Notes: a model not told the origin generated them from the letters alone. Counted from the stretch's first letter, positions 36,734 to 45,448 are shown. The stretch: DNA of 64,000 nt from Salipiger sp. H15 (GCF_040409955.1 NZ_CP123385.1:1533501-1597500); one strand, 5' to 3'. Program-made: numbers and translations.

Positions 36734-37246
36734 ATGACGCTCCTGGACGAGATCGAAACCGCCATCCCGGCCCTCCGGCGCTATGCCCATGCGCTGGTGC
36801 GGGACCGTGACGGCGCCGAGGATCTCGTCCAGGACTGCCTCGAACGCGCGGTCGCGCGGCGCCAGTTCTGGCGCGGCGAGGGCGAGGTTCGCGCCTGGCT
36901 CTTCCGCATCCTGCTCAACCGCTTCCGCGACGGGGTGCGCAGCACCCGCGGCCGGGCGCAGCTGGTGCCGCTCGAGACCGTCCCGGATCCCGCCCAGCCC
37001 GCCCCGCAGGAGGCGCAGATGGCGCTGCGCGAAGTCCATGCCGCCATGGCGCGCCTGCCCGAGGAGCAACGCGCCGCCCTGCTTCTCGTCGCTGTCGAGG
37101 GGATGAGCCTCGCCGAGGCGGCGCGGGTCCTGTCGGTGCCCGAGGGCACCGTCGCCTCGCGCATCGCGCGGGCCCGCGCGGCCCTGCGCAGCATGACCGG
37201 CCGGCCCGCGGGCCGGACCACCCGAACCGAAGGATCGCAGACGTGA
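36734..37246 (+). CDS. ECF RNA polymerase sigma factor
   Basis: This 170-residue sigma factor has region 2 (RRYAHALVRDRDGAEDLVQDCLERA, with WLFRILLNRFRD at the core-binding part) and region 4 (LPEEQRAALLLVAVEGMSLAEAARVLSVPEGTVASRIARAR, the -35-binding helix-turn-helix). Region 3 is missing, as in all ECF factors. Its stop overlaps the GTG start of the anti-sigma gene by four bases. It probably controls this operon in response to envelope or oxidative stress. Confidence 0.95.
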   Translation: MTLLDEIETAIPALRRYAHALVRDRDGAEDLVQDCLERAVARRQFWRGEGEVRAWLFRILLNRFRDGVRSTRGRAQLVPLETVPDPAQPAPQEAQMALREVHAAMARLPEEQRAALLLVAVEGMSLAEAARVLSVPEGTVASRIARARAALRSMTGRPAGRTTRTEGSQT

Positions 37247-38010
37247 CGCCTCCCGACCGCACAGATGACGCGCTGATGCGCCTGCGCCACGGCACCGACG
37301 CCGACCGGGCTCGGCTTGCCGCCCTGGCGGCGGAGGACCCGGCGCTGCGCGAGAGCCTCGCGGAATGGGACCGTCAGGACGCGGCGCTGCGCGCGCTCTA
37401 CGATCCGGTGGCGCGCGAGAGGGTGCCCGAGCGGCACCTCGATGTCCTCGCGCGGGCCGAGCGCCGAGGCCGGCGCGGCCCGGCGCCATGGGCACGGATC
37501 GCCGCCGCGGTCGCGCTGCTGGCCTTGGGGGCCGCCGGCGGCGTGGCGGGAAGCCGGCTGCTCGGCGGCGCGGACCACGGCCCGATGCTGGCGAGCGCCG
37601 CCTTCCGCGCCTATGCCACCTATTCCGTCGAGAGCCGGCACCCGGTCGAGGTCGCCGCCTCGGAGGAGCCGCACCTGACCAACTGGCTGTCGAACCGGCT
37701 CGGCGAGCGGATCGTGCTGCCCGATCTCAGCAAGCGCGGCTTCAGCCTGATGGGCGGCCGCGTGGTGCCCGACGCGAACGGCCCGGCGGTGCTGCTGATG
37801 TACAGCGATGCCGAGCAGCGCCGGCTGGTGCTCTACGTCGCGCCGGGGCCGGGGATGGCGGAATCCACCTTCAAGTTTGCCCAGCGCGACGCGATGCGCG
37901 GCTTCTGGTGGTTCGACGAGAACCTCGGCTGCGCGCTGGTGGGCGACCTGACCCGCGACCGGCTGCACGACATCGCGGTCGATGCCTACGAACAGATCAC
38001 CGGCACCTGA
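37243..38010 (+). CDS. Transmembrane anti-sigma factor
   Basis: This 255-residue protein has a cytoplasmic N-terminal helical part (DDALMRLRHGTDADRARLAALAAEDPALRESLAEWDRQDAAL spans residues 8-49), one transmembrane helix near residues 88-108 and a periplasmic domain of about 145 residues. The order and size match membrane anti-sigma factors coded next to their ECF sigma. The zinc-binding HxxxCxxC of the ZAS class is absent. It starts with GTG at 37243, overlapping the sigma stop (GTGA). Confidence 0.85.
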   Translation: MTPPDRTDDALMRLRHGTDADRARLAALAAEDPALRESLAEWDRQDAALRALYDPVARERVPERHLDVLARAERRGRRGPAPWARIAAAVALLALGAAGGVAGSRLLGGADHGPMLASAAFRAYATYSVESRHPVEVAASEEPHLTNWLSNRLGERIVLPDLSKRGFSLMGGRVVPDANGPAVLLMYSDAEQRRLVLYVAPGPGMAESTFKFAQRDAMRGFWWFDENLGCALVGDLTRDRLHDIAVDAYEQITGT

Positions 38011-38091
38011 GGCGCGCGCCGCGTGCCCGCCGTGTCCGGCGTTCCACCCGTGCGGAAGCCCCGGCTTCCGCCAAGCCCGAGGAGGACCGAC

Positions 38092-38697
38092 ATGACACCC
38101 CTTCTTCGCATCTGCGCCGGCGGAATGCGCGCCGTCCTGCTGGCCCTCGCGCTGGCGCTGCCGCTTGCCGTCCCCGCCGCGCCCGCCGCCGCCCGGCACT
38201 ACCTGCTCGACGGGCCGGGCTCGCAGGTCGGCTTCGCGACCGATTTCGGCCCCGGCAGGATCACCGGCACCTTCCCGGTCTCGGGGGCCGATCTCGAGCT
38301 CGATTTCGCCGACGTGGCGCGCAGCAAGGTGAGCGTGACCCTCGATGTCAGCAGCGCGCAGGCGAGCTTTCCCTTCGCGGCGCAGGCGATGAAGGGGCCG
38401 AAGGTGCTGGACGCGCGGCACTACCCCACCATCGCCTTCCGCAGCACGCAGGTGCGTCGCAACGGCGCGGGCGCGGTGATCGACGGCGCGCTGACCCTGC
38501 GCGGCACGACGCAGCCGGTCTCGCTGCGCGCGGTCTTCGCGCGGCCCGTGGGCAGCGATCCGAGCGATCTCGACCACCTGTTGATCTGGCTGACCGGCGC
38601 GATCCGGCGCAGCGCCTTCGGGGCGACGGGATGGCCGGACGCGGTGGGCGACGAGGTGCGGCTCGACATCACCGCGCGGATCGTGCGGGCGGACTAG
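38092..38697 (+). CDS. YceI family periplasmic protein
   Basis: This 201-residue protein has a long signal peptide (ending AAPAAAR) and a YceI lipocalin-like barrel that binds isoprenoid or quinone-like lipids. Family pieces are LDGPGSQVGFATDFGPGRITGTF, MKGPKVLDARHYPTIAFRST and DGALTLRGTTQPVSL. GGAGGA just upstream supports the start. It is followed four bases later by a cytochrome b561 gene, the same pairing as yceI-yceJ in E. coli. Confidence 0.92.
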   Translation: MTPLLRICAGGMRAVLLALALALPLAVPAAPAAARHYLLDGPGSQVGFATDFGPGRITGTFPVSGADLELDFADVARSKVSVTLDVSSAQASFPFAAQAMKGPKVLDARHYPTIAFRSTQVRRNGAGAVIDGALTLRGTTQPVSLRAVFARPVGSDPSDLDHLLIWLTGAIRRSAFGATGWPDAVGDEVRLDITARIVRAD

Positions 38698-38700
38698 GCC

Positions 38701-39240
38701 ATGCGCCTCGGCAACAGCCCCGACGGCTACGGCCTCGTCAGCCGGATCCTGCACTGGGGGATGGCCCTCGCGATCCTTGCCATGCTGGGGCTCGGCACGG
38801 GGATCCACCGGATGACGCCGGACCTGTCGAACCTCTGGCTCTACGGGCTGCACAAGTCCGTCGGCCTCACGCTCCTCGGCCTCATCCTCCTGCGTCTCGG
38901 CTGGCACCGGCTCTCGCCGCCACCGGTGCCGCGCGGCGTGCCGGGCAGCTGGCAGCTGCGCCTTGCCCGGGCGGTGCACCGGGCGCTCTACCTGCTGCTT
39001 CTGGCCATTCCGCTCACCGGCTGGGCGGCGAGTTCCGCCACCGGCATCGACACGGTCTATTTCGGCACATGGACGGTGCCGGCCATCGCGCCGCCGTCCG
39101 AGAGCCTGTCGGACCTCGGCTTTGCCGTGCATGGCGCGTTGACCAAGCTGCTGCTGCTGCTGCTTCTCGTCCATGTCGCCGGGGCGCTGCGCCACGGCGC
39201 CGGAAGGGACGGCGCGCTGCGCCGGATGTGGACGGGCTGA
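38701..39240 (+). CDS. Cytochrome b561 family protein
   Basis: This 179-residue membrane protein has four helices and the histidines expected for two b hemes: RILHWGMALAIL (first helix), GLHKSVGLTLLGL, VHRALYLLLLAIPLTGW and LVHVAGALRH. It probably moves electrons between the quinone pool and the YceI protein encoded directly upstream. It is the last gene of the sigma-factor operon, converging on the hydrolase gene six bases away. Confidence 0.92.
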   Translation: MRLGNSPDGYGLVSRILHWGMALAILAMLGLGTGIHRMTPDLSNLWLYGLHKSVGLTLLGLILLRLGWHRLSPPPVPRGVPGSWQLRLARAVHRALYLLLLAIPLTGWAASSATGIDTVYFGTWTVPAIAPPSESLSDLGFAVHGALTKLLLLLLLVHVAGALRHGAGRDGALRRMWTG

Positions 39241-39246
39241 GCGGGG

Positions 39247-39771
39247 TCAGCCCCGGCCGGTGATCCCCTCGAGCGCACCCGGCGGGCTCGGGCGCGTCAC
39301 GAATTCCGGGCGGCGCTTCTCGTAGAAGGCATTGCCGCCCGAGGTGAGCACGTAGTGCATGTTGTTGTACGAGGCGCGGTAGCTGGCGGCGTGGAAGAAC
39401 TGCGCATTGCCGATCAGCGGGTGCCGCTCTCCGGCCAGCACCGAGGTCGCCGCCTCGCGCACCGCCATCATCGACGACCCGCCCATCTCGCGGGTCATGA
39501 TCTCCGGCGCGAACTGGCCCTTCTGCCCGACGACGCCGCAGACCGTGCCGGGGAATTCGGGCGAGGCGACGCGGTTCATCACCACGCTGCCGACCGCGAC
39601 CATCCCGTCCCGGCTCGAACGGATCGACTCGAAGTACATCGCCCGCTCCATGCATTCGAGCTGGTCCGGGTCGTGGTGGCGCTGCGACATGCCGCAGCCC
39701 GCGAGGATCGTCAGGCCCGGCAGCAGCAGGGCGGCCAGCAGGCGGGCAGGGCGCAGGTGGCGCAGGAACAT
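39247..39771 (-). CDS. SleB-like cell wall hydrolase lipoprotein
   Basis: This 174-residue protein has a signal peptide with lipobox LAGC (Cys26). A SleB/CwlJ-type hydrolase domain follows: ECMERAMYFESIRSSRDGM with the catalytic-type glutamate, VVMNRVASPEFPGTVCGVV and FAPEIMTREM. Such enzymes cut peptidoglycan. The ATG at 39771 gives a proper signal peptide. The much longer open frame extending to 40,965 is antisense to zntB. Its promoter region shares an FNR-like box with zntB. Confidence 0.82.
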   Translation of the reverse strand: MFLRHLRPARLLAALLLPGLTILAGCGMSQRHHDPDQLECMERAMYFESIRSSRDGMVAVGSVVMNRVASPEFPGTVCGVVGQKGQFAPEIMTREMGGSSMMAVREAATSVLAGERHPLIGNAQFFHAASYRASYNNMHYVLTSGGNAFYEKRRPEFVTRPSPPGALEGITGRG

Positions 39772-39916
39772 TCGTAGGAAACTCCCCGGGGGTCTTGGCT
39801 GTCGGTTGCACCAGCCTAGAGCCAGCGCGCCCCCGGTATCAATCTCCGAGTGACGCGGGGACATGGTGCAGTCGGCGCTCTCGCGGGATCGGGGCTCTGC
39901 CCGGCGCCCCTCCGCG

Positions 39917-39934
39917 CATTGCCGCCGGTCAATG
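39917..39934. promoter_or_regulatory. FNR/FixK-like box upstream of zntB
   Basis: CATTGCC-GCCG-GTCAATG is one mismatch from a perfect CATTGAC-N4-GTCAATG palindrome of the TTGAY-N4-RTCAA class. The centre lies about 99 bases before zntB and 154 before the divergent hydrolase gene. A perfect version is found upstream of the neighbouring stress gene. Confidence 0.5.
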
Positions 39935-40024
39935 TCGCGGGCGCGGCAGGGGCTAGTCTCCGGCGCGATCCCTTCCGCCGACAGGGCCGGAAGGGCCAGG
40001 CGATCATCGTGTGGAGGACCTCTC

Positions 40025-41038
40025 ATGTCGTTGGAACAGGGCGGCCCCGCCGCCAGTCCGGAAACTCCGAAGGAGCCGGTGACCATGATCTTCGATGGCT
40101 CCGGCGGCGCCCGCATCGTGGGCGCCGCCGGGTTCGACGCCTTCCGCCCGGCGCCCGGCGCGCCGGGCTTTGCCTGGCAGCACCTGATGCGCGACCACCC
40201 GGACGCCGCGCCGCGTCTTGCGACCATCGGCCTCGACGAGTTCGTCATCGACGCGCTCATGGCCGAGGAGACGCGCCCCCGCTGCACCGTGCACGGCGAT
40301 GGCGTGCTGCTCAACCTGCGGGGCGTGAACCCGCATCCCCTGGCCGAGCCGGGCGACATGATCTCGATCCGGCTCTGGGTCGAGGCGCACCGGATCGTCG
40401 GGGTCTCGGTGCGGGCGCTCGACGCGCTCGAGGACATGGTGGGCGCGATGGCGCGCGGGCACGGCCCGCGCTCGCCCGGCGACTTCGTCGCCAAGCTGGC
40501 GCTGCGGCTGGCGGACCGGGCAGAGCCCGAGGTGGCCGAGCTGACGGACATGATCGACGGGCTGGAGGAGCGCCTGCTGGAGGACGAGGACGGCACGCCG
40601 AGGGCCGAGCTCGCCGGAGTGCGGCGCGCGGCGATCCTGCTCAGACGGTACCTCGTCCCGCAGAAGGACGCGCTGCTCGCGCTCGAGATCGAGGAGCTGT
40701 CCTGGCTCTCCGAGCGTGACCGGGCGCACCTGCGCGAGGCCGCGGACCGCGTCGTCCGGCTGGGTGAGGAACTCGACGCCATCCGCGACCGGGCGCAGAT
40801 CGTGCACGAGCAGCTCATCGACCAGCGGGCCGAAAGCCTCAACCGGCGGATGCTTCTGCTGACCGTGGTTGCCGCGATCTTCCTGCCGCTGAGCCTGCTG
40901 ACCGGGCTGCTCGGCATCAACGTCGGCGGCATCCCCGGGGCGCAGAACTCCTGGGCCTTCCTCATCGTCTGCGTGGTGCTCGTTGCCGTGGGCAGTTCGG
41001 TCTTCTTCTACTTCAGGAAGACCGGGATGTTCAGGTGA
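40025..41038 (+). CDS. zntB: ZntB/CorA family divalent metal transporter
   Basis: This 337-residue CorA-superfamily protein has a large N-terminal cytoplasmic domain (RCTVHGDGVLLNLRGVNPH), a long helix, and two C-terminal transmembrane helices joined by LLGINVGGIPG. The GIN signature replaces the GMN of CorA, and the GINVGGIPG loop is typical of the ZntB zinc transporter branch. The C-terminus ends FFYFRKTGMF. It converges on the universal stress protein gene with an 8-base overlap. Confidence 0.88.
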   Translation: MSLEQGGPAASPETPKEPVTMIFDGSGGARIVGAAGFDAFRPAPGAPGFAWQHLMRDHPDAAPRLATIGLDEFVIDALMAEETRPRCTVHGDGVLLNLRGVNPHPLAEPGDMISIRLWVEAHRIVGVSVRALDALEDMVGAMARGHGPRSPGDFVAKLALRLADRAEPEVAELTDMIDGLEERLLEDEDGTPRAELAGVRRAAILLRRYLVPQKDALLALEIEELSWLSERDRAHLREAADRVVRLGEELDAIRDRAQIVHEQLIDQRAESLNRRMLLLTVVAAIFLPLSLLTGLLGINVGGIPGAQNSWAFLIVCVVLVAVGSSVFFYFRKTGMFR

Positions 41039-41423
41039 CGCTACCCTCCGCGAGGGGCGTAGATGACGCGGCAGTGTCCGCCCGCAGCTCGACGACGACA
41101 TCGGCCTGCTGCGCGAGGCTGGCAAACTCGCGCGCGAAGCTCGCCTTGGAGGTGACGAGCGGGAAGGCGTCCCCGCTCACCCCCGCGTCGGCCAGCGACT
41201 TGAAGAGGCGCATCGCGAGCACCCCGGCGGAGTCCCACGCGCTCCTGTGGCCGGGATCGGGATCGAGCGGCCCGAACGAGTCCGGGCTCTTGCCGGGCAG
41301 GAAGACCACGGCGGCCACCGAGAGCTGGGCATCGAACCAGAGGGCAGCGTCGATCGCGGCCCGCAGCTGTTCCTGCCCGAGGTCCGAGCCGTCGAAATAG
41401 GTCAACACCGTCTGGACTATCAT
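41031..41423 (-). CDS. Universal stress protein family (short form)
   Basis: This 130-residue protein starts with the Usp-like strand VQTVLTYFDGSDLGQEQLRAAI and LSVAAVVFL. The C-terminal half is divergent and lacks the G-2x-G-9x-G(S/T) ATP-binding signature, so it is either a non-nucleotide-binding Usp or a truncated half of a two-domain Usp. A perfect FNR-type palindrome lies about 140 bases upstream of the start, which suggests control by oxygen or nitric oxide, as is common for Usp genes. Confidence 0.65.
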   Translation of the reverse strand: MIVQTVLTYFDGSDLGQEQLRAAIDAALWFDAQLSVAAVVFLPGKSPDSFGPLDPDPGHRSAWDSAGVLAMRLFKSLADAGVSGDAFPLVTSKASFAREFASLAQQADVVVELRADTAASSTPLAEGSVT

Positions 41424-41976
41424 TGCACCGATCCTTTCCTTCCATTGGCGCCCGTCCGTTTGTGTCCGGCGGGCGAGAGCGTGCGCGTGACCCCACGCGA
41501 TCCGGTGCGAGTCACGGCCTTCCGGCGGAGTCTGGCGGCGCGCGGCGGGCGGACATTGACGGCGGTCAATGCCGCATGTCCGGGGGCCGTGTCCCGGCAT
41601 GCCTCCGCCGGTCGCTTCAGCGAGCGAACCCGCGTTGGGTCGCCCGGTCGGGGGCTGACTGTTTCCCTTGCGGCACTTGACTCGAATCGGCCCTTCCCGG
41701 ACCCTCTGCCGCATAGGTTGTGCCCTCCACCGGGCCGCCTTCCAGCGCAGAAATTGATTTGCAAGGTCCTGACCCACGGGGTGCCTGCACAGATTTTCAC
41801 CGGCGCGCACTCCGGAAGAATGACGCACAGTCCGCTGATGTCACCCCGACCGCCCCGCAGGGCGATCGGGCCCGAGACCTGACGGCCGATCGAGGCCAGT
41901 CCGCGCGCATCCGATGGCGCGGCCCGGTCGGGTGCGCGGATCCCGGCGCCTGAGCCCGTTGAAAAGGAGCCAATTC
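41424..41976. other. Control region between Usp and eCIS operon
   Basis: 553 bases without a convincing gene. It holds the FNR-type box at 41554-41571 and must hold the eCIS operon promoter. I could not pick out a reliable -35/-10 pair. AAAAGGAG at 41962-41969 is the ribosome site of the sheath gene. Confidence 0.6.
41554..41571. promoter_or_regulatory. Perfect FNR/Dnr-type box
   Basis: CATTGAC-GGCG-GTCAATG is a perfect palindrome with 7-base arms and the TTGAC-N4-GTCAA core used by FNR/FixK/Dnr-type regulators. It lies 140 bases before the stress-protein start and 414 before the sheath gene. Confidence 0.65.
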
Positions 41977-44259
41977 ATGCCTGTTTCCGTGACCTATCCG
42001 GGCGTCTACATCCAGGAGATCCCGAGCGGCTCGCGCGCCATCGCGGCGGCGCCGACCTCGGTGACGGCCTTTGTCGGCTACACCTCTCGGGGCCCGGTCA
42101 ACGCGCCGCGCCGGATCTTCAACTTCGGGGATTTCGAGCGGCAGTTCGGCGGGCTGCACGCCGACAGCGACCTGTCCTATTCCGTGGATCAGTATTTCCA
42201 GAACGGCGGCGGCGTCGCCTGGATCGTGCGGGTGGCCAACAACGCCCATCCGGCGAGCGTGCTGATCGAGAATGGCGCGGGCGACGTCACGCTGACCGCC
42301 ACCGCCGCGAGCGAGGGCGTCTGGGGCAACAGCCTGATGCTGACGGTGGACTACGACACTTCCGATCCGCTCAACACCTTCAACCTGACCGTGGTCGAGC
42401 TCGGCGAGCAGAACGGCCGGCTGGTGCCGGTCAACAGCGAGACGCACCGGAACCTGTCGATGAACGACGCCGCGCCCACCTATGCGCCGGACGTGGTGAA
42501 GGCGGCCTCGACGCTGATCACCCTCGAGGACGCTGGGCTCAACATTCCCGACCAGGGCATGTCGGTGAGCTCGGTCACCCTCTCGGACGGCGACGTCGCG
42601 GCGCTCACCGACCAGCAGAGCCGCATCGCCATCTCGGTCGACGGCAGCCCGATGACCGAGATCCGCCTCTTCGACGGGGCGACGAGCAACTTCGCCGACG
42701 TCGGCGCCTATGTCACCGCGCTCGAGGGGGCGATCAACGCGCTCGACGGGGTCGCGGTGACGGTCACCGACAATGCCGGGGTCATCGCCATCGAGTCCGA
42801 TACCGCGGGGCGCAACTCGTCGGTCGTGGTGCGCAACGCGGCAAGCGCGAACGCGGCGGCGGTGCTGGGGCTCGGGGTCGCGAACGGCGGCACCGAGATC
42901 TCGGGCGCCGCCAACTACCGGCCGATGCCGAACGGCACGGTCGGCGACCGGATCGAGGATTTCGCCGCCGATGTCGCCATTGCCGCCGGGGCGAGCATGG
43001 ACATCCGCCTGCGCGACATCGAGGCCGACGGCACGGTCGTCGCCACCGACCTCGACACGCTCACCGTCACCTTCGCCGACGCGCCCGCCTCCTTCGGCGC
43101 GGTGCGGGCAGTGATCCAGTCTGCCCTTACCGGCAGCGCCAACTCGGCCTTCTCCGGCGCGACGGTGGCGGTGGTGGACAATGCCTTCGTCGTGACCCCG
43201 GGGCGGTCCGATCCCGGGCTGGTGTTCAGCTTCTCGGGCGGGCCCGCGGGCCAGCTGAACCTCGCGGATGCCGATATCGTCTCGGTGAACGTCGCGCGCT
43301 ACCGTCCCGGCGTGGGCACCGACCGGGCCGCACAGCAGCCGGGCACGCTCGGGGCCGATGGCGACGTGCCGACCCCGGCGGACCTGCAGGGCAGCCTTGC
43401 CGCCAAGACCGGGATCTTCGCGCTCGAGAAGGTCGAGATCTTCAACATCCTCGTGATGCCGGGGGTCACCGATCTGGCCGTGCAGTCGCGCGCGGTCTCC
43501 TATGCCGAGGCGCGGCGCGCCATGGTCATCGTCGACATCGACCCCAACCGCGACACGCTGGTCGAGGCCGAGGAGTGGATCACCCAGGCGAGCCTTTCCG
43601 GCCCGCTGAAGAGCGAGAACGCCGTGGCCTATTTCCCGCGCGTGCGCCTGCCCGACCCCCTCCGTCAGGGGCGGCTTCGGAGTTTCCCGAACTCGGGAAT
43701 GATGGCCGGGCTCTGGGCACGGACCGACAATGACCGCGGCGTCTGGAAGGCGCCCGCAGGGATCGAGGCGGTGCTGGCCGGGGTGCAGGGGCTCGACTAC
43801 GTGATGACCGACGCCGAGAACGGCGTGATCAACCCGCTCGGGCTCAACGCGATCCGCTCCTTCCCGGTCTTCGGCACGGTCGCCTGGGGCGCGCGCACGC
43901 TGCGCGGCTCGGACCAGACGGCGAGCGACGGCAAGTACGTGAACGTGCGCCGCATGAACCTCTTCCTGCAGCAGAGCCTCTACCAGGGCACGCAGTTCGC
44001 CGTCTTCGAGCCGAACGACGAGCCGCTCTGGGCCGAGATCCGGCTGGCGATCGGCTCCTTCATGAACACGCTCTTCCGGCAGGGCGCCTTCCAGGGGGCG
44101 AGCCCGCGCGAGGCCTATTTCGTGAAATGCGACGCCTCGACCACCACCCAGGCGGACATCGACCTTGGCATCGTCAACATCCTCGTGGGCTTCGCGCCAC
44201 TCAAGCCCGCCGAGTTCGTCATCATCTCGATCCAGCAGATCGCTGGCCAGGGCGCATGA
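41977..44259 (+). CDS. eCIS contractile sheath protein (Cis2/Afp2-like) with large insertion
   Basis: This 760-residue tail sheath protein forms the contracting outer tube of the injection particle. The N-terminus (SVTYPGVYIQEIPSGSRAI, TSVTAFVGYTSRGPV, FGDFERQFGG and the GGGVAWIVRV strand) and the C-terminal 290 residues (GVWKAPAGIEAVLAGVQGL, NVRRMNLFLQQSL and the closing PAEFVIISIQQIAGQ) are the conserved sheath core. Between them are two tandem beta-rich units of about 100 residues (about 212-315 and 328-445), each ending with a YRP segment. They make the protein far longer than Afp2/Pvc2 and probably decorate the outside. AAAAGGAG supports the start. It is first in the operon. Confidence 0.93.
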   Translation: MPVSVTYPGVYIQEIPSGSRAIAAAPTSVTAFVGYTSRGPVNAPRRIFNFGDFERQFGGLHADSDLSYSVDQYFQNGGGVAWIVRVANNAHPASVLIENGAGDVTLTATAASEGVWGNSLMLTVDYDTSDPLNTFNLTVVELGEQNGRLVPVNSETHRNLSMNDAAPTYAPDVVKAASTLITLEDAGLNIPDQGMSVSSVTLSDGDVAALTDQQSRIAISVDGSPMTEIRLFDGATSNFADVGAYVTALEGAINALDGVAVTVTDNAGVIAIESDTAGRNSSVVVRNAASANAAAVLGLGVANGGTEISGAANYRPMPNGTVGDRIEDFAADVAIAAGASMDIRLRDIEADGTVVATDLDTLTVTFADAPASFGAVRAVIQSALTGSANSAFSGATVAVVDNAFVVTPGRSDPGLVFSFSGGPAGQLNLADADIVSVNVARYRPGVGTDRAAQQPGTLGADGDVPTPADLQGSLAAKTGIFALEKVEIFNILVMPGVTDLAVQSRAVSYAEARRAMVIVDIDPNRDTLVEAEEWITQASLSGPLKSENAVAYFPRVRLPDPLRQGRLRSFPNSGMMAGLWARTDNDRGVWKAPAGIEAVLAGVQGLDYVMTDAENGVINPLGLNAIRSFPVFGTVAWGARTLRGSDQTASDGKYVNVRRMNLFLQQSLYQGTQFAVFEPNDEPLWAEIRLAIGSFMNTLFRQGAFQGASPREAYFVKCDASTTTQADIDLGIVNILVGFAPLKPAEFVIISIQQIAGQGA

Positions 44260-44277
44260 CCGCAAAGGAGGCAAGCT

Positions 44278-44790
44278 ATGGCCGAGTTCAGCGTCAACAC
44301 CCGCTTCGACCCCTACAAGAACTTCAAATTCCGCCTGCGCTGGGACGGGCGCTACGTGGCGGGCATCTCCAAGGCCGGCGCGATGAAGCGGACGACCGAG
44401 GTGGTCGAGCACCGCGTCGGCGGCGACCAGTCGACCGGGCGCAAGAGCCCGGGGCGCACCAAGTTCGAGGCGATCACGCTCGAGCGCGGCGTGACCCATG
44501 ACCTCGACTTCGAAAAATGGGCCAACAAGGTGTGGAACTACGGGCAGGGCCTTGGCGCCGAGGCCTCGCTCAAGGACTTCCGCAAGGACATCCGGCTCGA
44601 GATGATGAACGAGGCGGGGCAGGTGGTCATCGCCTACCAGATCTTCCGCTGCTGGGTGTCCGAGTTCCAGGCCCTGCCGGAGCTCGACGCGAATGCCAAT
44701 GCCGTCGCGATCCAGTCGATCAAGCTCGAGAACGAGGGCTGGATCCGCGATATCGACGTGGTCGAACCCGCCGAGCCGAGCTTCGGCTAG
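44278..44790 (+). CDS. eCIS inner tube protein (Cis1, gp19-like)
   Basis: This 170-residue phage tail tube protein has NTRFDPYKNFKFRLRWDGRY, ISKAGAMKRTTEVVEHRVGG and the DLDFEKWANKVWNYGQG segment that is typical of eCIS tube subunits. These proteins stack as hexameric rings to form the rigid inner tube that carries cargo. AAAGGAGG precedes the ATG. It follows the sheath gene by 18 bases. Only one tube gene is in the window, whereas Afp/PVC have two. Confidence 0.94.
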   Translation: MAEFSVNTRFDPYKNFKFRLRWDGRYVAGISKAGAMKRTTEVVEHRVGGDQSTGRKSPGRTKFEAITLERGVTHDLDFEKWANKVWNYGQGLGAEASLKDFRKDIRLEMMNEAGQVVIAYQIFRCWVSEFQALPELDANANAVAIQSIKLENEGWIRDIDVVEPAEPSFG

Positions 44791-44794
44791 TGCG

Positions 44795-45448
44795 ATGGAG
44801 CCGCGCCTGTCTTCCGGGACCCTGCTGAGCGTCTGGGAAACCGGCGCGGCCCGGCGGCCGCTCGACCGGGCGCTGGCGATCCTCTGGGCGGCCGGGGTGG
44901 AGCAGGGCGCCGAGCTGCCGCTCGCCGCCCGCGACCGGGCGCTTTTGCAGGTGCGCGCCGGAACCTTCGGCAAGGAGATCGAGGCGCGGGCGACCTGCCC
45001 GGACTGCGCCGCGGCGCTCGACCTGACGCTCGATGCCGAGGTGCTGGCGGCGGCGCTGCACGATCCCGAGGAAGGCCCGGTGCGGGCGCTGACCAGCGCC
45101 GATCTCGCCGCGGTCGCGGGGCTGCCGGGCGCGCGCGTGGCCGAAGGGCTGCGCGAGCGGCTCGGCTGCACCTCGGGCATCGCCCCCGAGAGCATCGACG
45201 CGGCGATCGAGGCGCAGGCGGAGGAGGCGGAGCTGACGCTGCGCATGGTCTGCGCCGAATGCGGCGCGGGCTGGGCCGAGGTGCTCGACGTGCCGGGCTT
45301 CGTCTGGGCCGAGCTCGAGGCCGCCGCGCTGCGCCTGCTCGCCGAGGTCGCGGACCTTGCCCGCGCCTTCGGCTGGACCGAGGCCGAGGTGCTGCGGCTC
45401 TCGCCGCCGCGCCGCGCCGCCTACCTCGCCATGGCGAGGGCGTCATGA
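44795..45448 (+). CDS. gp26-like baseplate assembly protein with zinc knuckle
   Basis: This 217-residue protein begins with an SVWETGAARRPLDRALAIL helix that resembles the T4 gp26-like baseplate/hub chaperone group found in many eCIS loci at this position. Two CxxC pairs (Cys68/71 in ATCPDC and Cys153/156 in MVCAEC) would hold a zinc ion. It probably helps assemble the hub or baseplate. It begins four bases after the tube stop and overlaps the next gene by ATGA. The family assignment rests on context plus pattern. Confidence 0.62.
   Translation: MEPRLSSGTLLSVWETGAARRPLDRALAILWAAGVEQGAELPLAARDRALLQVRAGTFGKEIEARATCPDCAAALDLTLDAEVLAAALHDPEEGPVRALTSADLAAVAGLPGARVAEGLRERLGCTSGIAPESIDAAIEAQAEEAELTLRMVCAECGAGWAEVLDVPGFVWAELEAAALRLLAEVADLARAFGWTEAEVLRLSPPRRAAYLAMARAS

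Noticed and set aside
41797..45246. 1149-codon open frame on the minus strand opposite sheath and tube genes
   Set aside because: Asp/His/Arg/Gly-rich shadow of well-supported phage-tail genes; no ribosome site or domain.
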